The notes under the pieces are model-generated. The model ran no database searches. It was not told where the DNA came from and saw nothing but the letters and a program-made list of their open reading frames with translations. From NCBI GenBank assembly GCA_051001995.1, contig JBPCMT010000174.1:1-10396 (forward strand): DNA of 10,396 nt, read 5' to 3'. Within the stretch, counting starts at the first letter, position 1. Every line of letters begins with the position of its first letter. Position numbers and translations under genes: made by a program. Source of the DNA: CAWEHQ01 sp051001995. Lineage in GTDB: Bacteria > Actinomycetota > Thermoleophilia > Solirubrobacterales > Thermoleophilaceae. This document shows, piece by piece, positions 6,092 through 10,396 of this stretch.

Positions 6092-7005
6092 CGCGCGGCC
6101 TCGAGCTCGAGCCTGCGAAGCGAGCGGAGCGCGGCGCGCGCGACCGGCTCGGCGAGCGGCGCGGCGGCGCGCGTGCCCTCGGCCAGGGCCAGCCCCGCCA
6201 GCAGGTCCACGACGTAGTGCTCGCCGAGGTACACGAGCGCAAAGGCGAGCGTCGCGGCGTAGGCCCAGCCGATCGCCCCCGGCACCCGTCCCACGTCGGA
6301 GAGGATGCGGGCGGCGGCGTGCGAGGTGGCGTAGTGGATCGATGGCATGGCCGCGAAGGGGTTTCCGCCGATCGAATCGTAGAGCGGGCTCCAGAGCCTC
6401 CCCCAGACGCGCTCGCCCGCCTCGGTCATGATCCGCCGCACGGGCGGCAGGTGGCCCTCCTCGCCGGCCCACCACGGCGGCGCCGTCGGGAGCCCCCAGT
6501 AGACGACGATGCCGGCGTCGAACGTCGCGGCCATCAACGCCGCCGAGCGCGCGAAGCGAGCGGGGTCCCGCGCCCAGACGTAGACGAGCGATCCGTGGGG
6601 AACGAAGTACCAGAGCCAGTGCACCCCCGACAGCGCGAGGTCGTGGGCGAGCACCCCGCCGGGGCGCCCGAGCGCGCGCTGGAGGCGCACGGTGGGCACC
6701 TCGCCGAGGCTGAGGGCGGCGTCGGCGACGATCGGGTAACGCACGCGCAGGCGGCGGCGCAGCCGCTCGGGGTCGTCGTTCGGCATCTGGTAGTGGGCGA
6801 CGTACGCCCACATCTGGAGCAGGTACACGCCCGCGTCGCGCGCGCGCGAGCGCGGGGCGGCCACCACGAGCGCCGCCGGCGCCTGCCAGGCGAGCGCCGA
6901 CACCGCGAGCACGGGGAGCCGAAGGCGGCGCCGCACGAGCGGCGCCGCGACGCCGCAGGCGAGGGCGCACACCGCCACGGCGCGGACGATCGTCGAGCGG
7001 CGCAA
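6088..7005 (-). CDS. PAP2-superfamily membrane protein, AUR1/inositolphosphotransferase-like
   Basis: A 305-residue membrane enzyme of the PAP2 fold, which moves or removes phosphate on membrane lipids. The motif PTAPPWWA (173-180) and the loop before PSIHYATSHA (PSIH, His224) are as in AUR1-like enzymes. The third motif is YLGEHYVVDLLAG, giving His263 and Asp267. These are the catalytic His, His and Asp of the fold. Hydrophobic segments lie at about 7-22, 31-50, 126-144, 154-172, 244-261 and 264-277. AUR1-like members transfer phosphoinositol or a similar headgroup, and other PAP2 proteins are phosphatases; the sequence does not decide between them. The start is TTG at 7005, 18 bases after the previous gene; GTG codons at 6978 and 6972 are alternatives. 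It overlaps the next gene by four bases (ATGA), and the pairing with a lipid-flippase-like protein suggests a shared step in envelope lipid metabolism. Confidence 0.87.
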   Translation of the reverse strand: MRRSTIVRAVAVCALACGVAAPLVRRRLRLPVLAVSALAWQAPAALVVAAPRSRARDAGVYLLQMWAYVAHYQMPNDDPERLRRRLRVRYPIVADAALSLGEVPTVRLQRALGRPGGVLAHDLALSGVHWLWYFVPHGSLVYVWARDPARFARSAALMAATFDAGIVVYWGLPTAPPWWAGEEGHLPPVRRIMTEAGERVWGRLWSPLYDSIGGNPFAAMPSIHYATSHAAARILSDVGRVPGAIGWAYAATLAFALVYLGEHYVVDLLAGLALAEGTRAAAPLAEPVARAALRSLRRLELEAAR

Positions 7006-7023
7006 GCCGCTACGCCGCCGCAG

Positions 7024-7671
7024 TCAGGCCGCCTTCTCCAGGATCCTCACCTCGACCGGCGCGCCCTCGGCGAACGCCTCCGCGTCGGCGTAGGTCCCAA
7101 GGTGATCGCCCCAGTGCATCGGGACGGCGACCCGCGGCTGAATCCGGCGGGCGGCCTCGGCGGCCTCGGCGGCGGTCATCACGTACACGCCGCTGACCGC
7201 AAGCAAAGCCACGTCCACGCCGGCGACGCCGTCCATCTCGGGAATCACGTCGGTGTCGCCGGAGTGGTAGAGGCGCTCGCCGCGCACCCCGACCTCGTAC
7301 CCGACCCATCCGGCGTCGCGAGGGTGAAACGCGTTCCCCGTTGCGTCGAGCTTCGACGTGTTATACGCGGCCACGGCCGCCACCTCGACGCCCGGCGCGA
7401 CCTCCTCGTCGAGCGTCTCGCCGGGAGCGATCGACGCGACCCTGCCCGCGAGCCGCTCGGCGACCGCGGCCGGCGCCACGATCCAGGTTCGGTCGTGCGA
7501 GAGGCGCTCGACCTCGAGCGGCGAGAAGTGGTCGTAGTGTGCGTGGGTGATCAGGATCACGTCGGCTTCGGGCCCGTCGCCGACGCGGTAGGGGTCGATG
7601 TAGATCGTCGCCCGGCCGGCGGTGAGCCGAAAGCCGGAGTGGCCGAGCCACTGGATCGCGTCGATCAGCAC
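7024..7671 (-). CDS. Metallo-beta-lactamase-fold metal-dependent hydrolase (UlaG/UPF0173-like)
   Basis: A 215-residue soluble hydrolase. The metal-binding signature is THAHYDH (His43, His45, Asp47, His48). Further expected ligands are Asp139 in YHSGDTD and His186 in PMHWGDH, with His116 in NAFHP also candidate. The opening IQWLGHSGFRL and the compact length match UlaG/YtkL-type hydrolases, whose best-known member opens a sugar lactone; most members are uncharacterised. The GTG at 7671 is chosen because the conserved N-terminus begins two residues later. The frame stays open to 8004, but that extension lies opposite the crotonase gene. No Shine-Dalgarno is visible, and a TATGCT box 6 bases upstream fits a leaderless mRNA. 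It is the first gene of the apparent minus-strand operon, divergent from the crotonase gene. The substrate is unknown. Confidence 0.88.
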   Translation of the reverse strand: MLIDAIQWLGHSGFRLTAGRATIYIDPYRVGDGPEADVILITHAHYDHFSPLEVERLSHDRTWIVAPAAVAERLAGRVASIAPGETLDEEVAPGVEVAAVAAYNTSKLDATGNAFHPRDAGWVGYEVGVRGERLYHSGDTDVIPEMDGVAGVDVALLAVSGVYVMTAAEAAEAARRIQPRVAVPMHWGDHLGTYADAEAFAEGAPVEVRILEKAA

Positions 7672-7677
7672 CGCGCG

Positions 7678-7683
7678 AGCATA
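7678..7683 (-). promoter_or_regulatory. TATGCT, candidate -10 box for a leaderless hydrolase mRNA
   Basis: TATGCT fits the actinomycete TAnnnT pattern and lies 6 bases before the GTG, which would place transcription start at or next to the start codon. No matching -35 hexamer was found at 16-18 bases, so confidence is low. Confidence 0.3.
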
Positions 7684-7695
7684 ATCACGGTCAAG

Positions 7696-7715
7696 GCGGC
7701 GGGCCGGCCCGCCGC
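7696..7715. promoter_or_regulatory. Perfect 20-base palindrome in the divergent promoter region
   Basis: GCGGCGGGCC is followed at once by its own reverse complement, so all 20 bases pair. It sits in the 82 bases between two divergently transcribed genes, 24 bases from the hydrolase start and 38 from the crotonase start. A dimeric repressor or activator controlling both directions is a reasonable inference. Chance in all-G/C sequence is the alternative. Confidence 0.45.
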
Positions 7716-7753
7716 TCGACCTCCAGCGCGACCCACCCCCCACGGAGCGACCC

Positions 7754-8548
7754 GTGACCGACGAACCCGTCCTGTGGCAGCTGGCGAACGGCGTCGGCCG
7801 CGTGACGCTCAACCGCCCCGACGTCCTGAACGCATGGAACCCCGAGCTCGGGCGCGCGCTCAGCGAGACCGTGACCGAGCGCGCGGCGGCGGATGAGGTG
7901 CGCGCGGTGATCGTCACCGGCGCGGGCCGCGCGTTCTCGTCGGGCGCCGACCTCAAGGGCGGCTTCGACCCCCATCCCGAGGACGGGATGCCGGACGTGC
8001 GCAAGACGCTCGAGGACGTCTACCACCCGCTGATCGTGGGCATCCGCCGGCTCGAGAAGCCCGTCGTGGCGGCGGTCAACGGCCCGGCCGTGGGGATCGG
8101 GTGCTCGCTCGCGCTCGCGTGCGACCTCGTGGTCGCGGCGGAGTCGGCCTTCTTCCAGCTCGCGTTCGCGAACGTCGGCCTGATGCCCGACGGCGGCTCG
8201 ACGCTGTTCGTGCCCGCGCGGATCGGCAAGGCGCGCGCCTTTGAGATGGCGATGCTGGCCGAGCGCATCCCGGCGCCCAGGGCGCTCGAGTGGGGCCTCG
8301 TCAATTCCGTACACCCGGACGAGCGGCTGATGGAGGAGGCGGACGTGCTGGCCACGCGGCTCGCGGCCGGGCCGACGCGCGCCTACGCGGGGACGAAGCG
8401 GGCGCTCAACAGCATGCTCTACCCCGAGCTCGACCGCCAGCTCGAGCTCGAGGCCGAGCTACAGCACCACCTCGCCCGGACCAGGGACTTCGTGGAGGGC
8501 GTCGGGGCGTTCGTGGAGAAGCGTCCGGCCGCGTTCGAGGGCCGCTGA
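7754..8548 (+). CDS. Enoyl-CoA hydratase/isomerase (crotonase) family protein, catalytic glutamates replaced
   Basis: A 264-residue crotonase-fold protein acting on an acyl-CoA. The two oxyanion-hole loops are present: FSSGADL (61-67) and VNGPAVGIGCSLALACDL (109-125). The two glutamates of true enoyl-CoA hydratase (Glu144 and Glu164 in the rat enzyme) fall at Ser118 (GIGCS) and Phe138 (QLAFANVGL) here. The block GLMPDGGST (142-150) and the ending FVEGVGAFVEKRPAAF resemble PaaG-type ring-opening isomerases and related isomerases, where an acidic residue elsewhere is used; Asp146 is a candidate. The reaction is therefore open: an isomerase or a diverged hydratase. GTG at 7754 is chosen, with GGAG 6 bases before it. 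It is 31 bases upstream of oxidase subunit II on the same strand, so co-transcription is possible, though a functional link is not evident. Confidence 0.9.
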   Translation: MTDEPVLWQLANGVGRVTLNRPDVLNAWNPELGRALSETVTERAAADEVRAVIVTGAGRAFSSGADLKGGFDPHPEDGMPDVRKTLEDVYHPLIVGIRRLEKPVVAAVNGPAVGIGCSLALACDLVVAAESAFFQLAFANVGLMPDGGSTLFVPARIGKARAFEMAMLAERIPAPRALEWGLVNSVHPDERLMEEADVLATRLAAGPTRAYAGTKRALNSMLYPELDRQLELEAELQHHLARTRDFVEGVGAFVEKRPAAFEGR

Positions 8549-8579
8549 GCGCGCGCAGGCAGCGGGCCGTACCACGGTT

Positions 8580-9491
8580 ATGATCCAGCGCGCCTTGCGA
8601 GCCGGAGCCCCGCAGAACCGTCGCCCTCTGGGGCTCGCCACGGCGCTCGCGGCGCTCGCCCTCCTCGTTCTGGCGCCGCCCGCCGGCGCCGGCGTCTTCA
8701 CCCCCGAGTCGGGTGGCTCGCCCAACGCGGACGACATCTCGACGCTGTACGAGATCACGCTCTACATCGCAATCGTGATCTTCGTCCTCGTCGAGGGGGT
8801 GCTGATCTGGTCGCTGGTCAGGTTTCGCTTCCGCCGCGGCGGCGCCGAGCCGGCCCAGATCCGCGGCAACCTGCCGCTCGAGATCGGCTGGACCGTCGGC
8901 GCGGCGCTGATCCTGGTGGTCCTCACGGTCGTCACGTTCATCTACCTCGACGACATCGAGAGCCCGGAGGCGTCGGGGCCGGATGGCCTGCAGGCGGCCG
9001 AGGGGGTCCAGTTCGCCTCGATCGACCAGCCCGCCCCGCCCGGCGGCGGGGAGCTCGAGATCGACGTCAACGGCCAGCAGTACCTCTGGCGCTTCGACTA
9101 CCCGAGCCCCGACCTGCCGGCCGACGTGGCGCCCGCGGAGGGACAGCTGTTCACCTACCACACGATGGTGGTGCCGATCGACACGACCGTGACGCTCGAG
9201 ATCAGGTCCCAGGACGTGGCCCACTCATGGTGGATCCCCGAGCTCGGCGGGAAGGCCGACGCGATCCCGGGGCACACGAACGAGACGTGGTTCAAGATCT
9301 CCGAGCCCGGCACCTACGAAGGTGTCTGCGCAGAGCTGTGCGGCGCCAACCACGCCGACATGCGCGCCGAGGTGCTGGCGCTGCCCGTGGACGACTACGA
9401 GGCTTGGGTCGAGGAGCAGGCGGCGGAGATCCAGGAAGCCCAGCAGCTCCTGGCGGTCCAGCGCCGAGTCCGAGAGCTGACCGAGCAATAG
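8580..9491 (+). CDS. ctaC: Cytochrome c oxidase subunit II (CuA-binding)
   Basis: A 303-residue membrane-anchored subunit that takes electrons from cytochrome c through a two-copper CuA centre. Residues 15-38 form a signal peptide ending AGAG. Two transmembrane helices follow (about 57-82 and 103-123), separated by RFRFRRGGAEP and the conserved NLPLEIGWT. The outer cupredoxin domain holds QYLWRFDYP (aromatic electron entry), His215 in DVAHSWWIPELGGK, then C250-A-E252-L-C254-G-A-N-H258-A-D-M261, which is the full ligand set. No cytochrome c domain is fused, so this is not a caa3-type subunit; residues 272-303 form a charged helical tail. The ATG at 8580 has no clear Shine-Dalgarno. Subunit I follows after 13 bases in the same operon. 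The symbol coxB is used in other nomenclatures. Confidence 0.96.
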   Translation: MIQRALRAGAPQNRRPLGLATALAALALLVLAPPAGAGVFTPESGGSPNADDISTLYEITLYIAIVIFVLVEGVLIWSLVRFRFRRGGAEPAQIRGNLPLEIGWTVGAALILVVLTVVTFIYLDDIESPEASGPDGLQAAEGVQFASIDQPAPPGGGELEIDVNGQQYLWRFDYPSPDLPADVAPAEGQLFTYHTMVVPIDTTVTLEIRSQDVAHSWWIPELGGKADAIPGHTNETWFKISEPGTYEGVCAELCGANHADMRAEVLALPVDDYEAWVEEQAAEIQEAQQLLAVQRRVRELTEQ

Positions 9492-9494
9492 GAC

Positions 9495-9502
9495 GAGGAG
9501 GA
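9495..9502 (+). promoter_or_regulatory. Ribosome binding site that sets the subunit I start
   Basis: GAGGAGGA lies just after the subunit II stop and 2 bases before the GTG at 9505. It is the strongest Shine-Dalgarno match noticed in the window and favours that GTG over later GTG codons or the ATG at 9547. Confidence 0.6.
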
Positions 9503-9504
9503 AC

Positions 9505-10396
9505 GTGGCCACCCAGGAGCACGCGGTGAGGAGCGGAGTGCACACGATGCCCCGGCCCGAGGTCGTGGTGCGCGGCGAGGGGTCGCGCCCGCGCGGCTGG
9601 CTCGAATGGCTGACCACCACCGATCACAAGAAGATCGGGATCATGTACCTGTTCGCCACCTTCATCTTCTTCCTGCTCGGTGGCGTCGAGGCGCTTCTCA
9701 TGAGGCTCCAGCTCGGGTCGGCGAGCAGCACCTTGATCGAGGGCGAGACCTACAACGGGCTCGTGTCGATGCACGGCACCACGATGATCTTCCTGTTCGT
9801 CGTTCCGGTGCTGGCGGGGTTCGCCAACTACCTCGTGCCGCTGATGATCGGGGCGCGCGACATGGCGTTCCCGCGGCTGAATGCGCTGTCGTTCTGGCTG
9901 CTGCTGTTCGGCGGGATCGCCTTTTACGCGAGCATCTTCTTCGAGCCGCCGACCGCCGGCTGGACCTCGTACGCGCCATTGTCCGACGACGCGTTCCTGC
10001 CGGGCGGCGGGATCGACGCGTGGATCTTCCTGATCCACCTCACCGGCCTCTCGTCGATCGTCGGCGGGATCAACTTCATCGCGACGATCCAAAACATGCG
10101 CGGGCGCGGGATGGGCTGGGGCCGGATGCCGCTGTTCATCTGGGCGGTGCTGATCTACGCCTACCTGCTCGTGCTCGCGCTGCCGGCGATCGCGGCCGCG
10201 GTGACCATGCTGCTTACCGACCGCCACTTCGGCACCGCCTTCTTCGACACCACGGGAGGCGGCGACCCGCTGCTCTGGCAGCACCTGTTCTGGATCTTTG
10301 GCCACCCCGACGTCTACATCCAGTTCATCCCTGCGACCGGACTGGTTTCGATAATCGCGCCGACCTTCGCCCGTCGGCCGATCGTCGGCTACACCC
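9505..10396 (+). CDS. ctaD: Cytochrome c oxidase subunit I, N-terminal 297 residues (runs off the window)
   Basis: The catalytic subunit of an A-type heme-copper oxidase, which reduces O2 to water and pumps protons; the 3' end lies outside the window. Residues 33-43 WLEWLTTTDHK begin the conserved core. His90 in SMHGTTMIF is the low-spin heme ligand. The D-channel entrance is largely kept: Asn108, Asp119 in GARDMAFPRLN and Asn126, but the usual second Asn is Ala127. LTDRHFGTAFFD (237-248) differs from the common DRNFGT. In WIFGHPDVYIQ, His267 is the first CuB ligand and Tyr271 the cross-linked tyrosine, while Asp269 replaces the usual glutamate. The GTG start is set by GAGGAGGA; residues 1-32 are a soluble lead. 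It forms one operon with subunit II. Confidence 0.95.
   Translation, partial: MATQEHAVRSGVHTMPRPEVVVRGEGSRPRGWLEWLTTTDHKKIGIMYLFATFIFFLLGGVEALLMRLQLGSASSTLIEGETYNGLVSMHGTTMIFLFVVPVLAGFANYLVPLMIGARDMAFPRLNALSFWLLLFGGIAFYASIFFEPPTAGWTSYAPLSDDAFLPGGGIDAWIFLIHLTGLSSIVGGINFIATIQNMRGRGMGWGRMPLFIWAVLIYAYLLVLALPAIAAAVTMLLTDRHFGTAFFDTTGGGDPLLWQHLFWIFGHPDVYIQFIPATGLVSIIAPTFARRPIVGYT

Noticed and set aside
6092..6970. N-terminal extension of the UPF0104 protein to about 703 residues
   Set aside because: The added part is an alternate frame of the PAP2 gene and reads as Arg/Ala-rich junk. The ATGA overlap at 6091 gives a family-sized protein.
6217..7896. A 559-codon plus-strand open frame
   Set aside because: It runs antisense to the PAP2 and hydrolase genes, which have clear motifs. 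The translation is low-complexity Arg/His/Gly/Ala with no domain, the usual antisense shadow in high-GC DNA.
7672..8004. 111-codon N-terminal extension of the metallohydrolase
   Set aside because: It lies antisense to the crotonase gene, and the UlaG-like fold starts right at the GTG at 7671.

Overview
The window is high-G+C DNA from a bacterium, most likely an actinomycete of the Thermoleophilia/Solirubrobacterales kind. That placement is inferred from the very GC-rich third codon positions, the frequent GTG/TTG starts and weak Shine-Dalgarno sites, the AUR1-like PAP2 protein with a PTAPPWWA motif, and the style of the cytochrome oxidase. No rRNA, tRNA, CRISPR array or complete insertion sequence was seen.

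Left part (1-2331). The tail of a LuxR-type regulator (+) ends at 250, followed by tandem hairpins. Facing it on the minus strand is a secreted chymotrypsin-fold (S1) serine protease made as a pre-pro-enzyme (348-1544). Directly upstream of it on the same strand is a 113-residue gene (1613-1954) whose body aligns without gaps to the last 79 residues of the protease's own pro-region, but which has no catalytic domain. This stand-alone propeptide paralogue is the most notable thing in the window. Upstream of it (1955-2331) is a stretch without a confident gene. It holds a possible 51-residue ORF with a heptad repeat, a short HicB-like fragment and several GC palindromes. The catalytic part of the protease is visibly poorer in G+C than the rest of the window, which suggests an accessory or transferred segment.

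Middle part (2332-7671, all minus strand). In transcription order: a metallo-beta-lactamase-fold hydrolase, an AUR1-like PAP2 protein (18 bases later), a YbhN/UPF0104-type multi-pass membrane protein (ATGA overlap) and thioredoxin reductase (10 bases later). This looks like one operon. It ends at a hairpin at 3746-3766. A sugar-lactone/alditol-oxidase-type flavoprotein follows in the same direction as a separate unit, with a perfect 10-5-10 inverted repeat just upstream of its start.

Right part (7672-10396, plus strand). An 82-base divergent promoter region contains a perfect 20-base palindrome. It is followed by an enoyl-CoA hydratase/isomerase-family protein that lacks both classical catalytic glutamates, then cytochrome c oxidase subunit II and the first 297 codons of subunit I, which runs off the window. 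Subunit I has Asp in place of the usual Glu in its GHPEVY motif.

Most of the window is ordinary chromosomal housekeeping. The accessory character is confined to about 290-2331.
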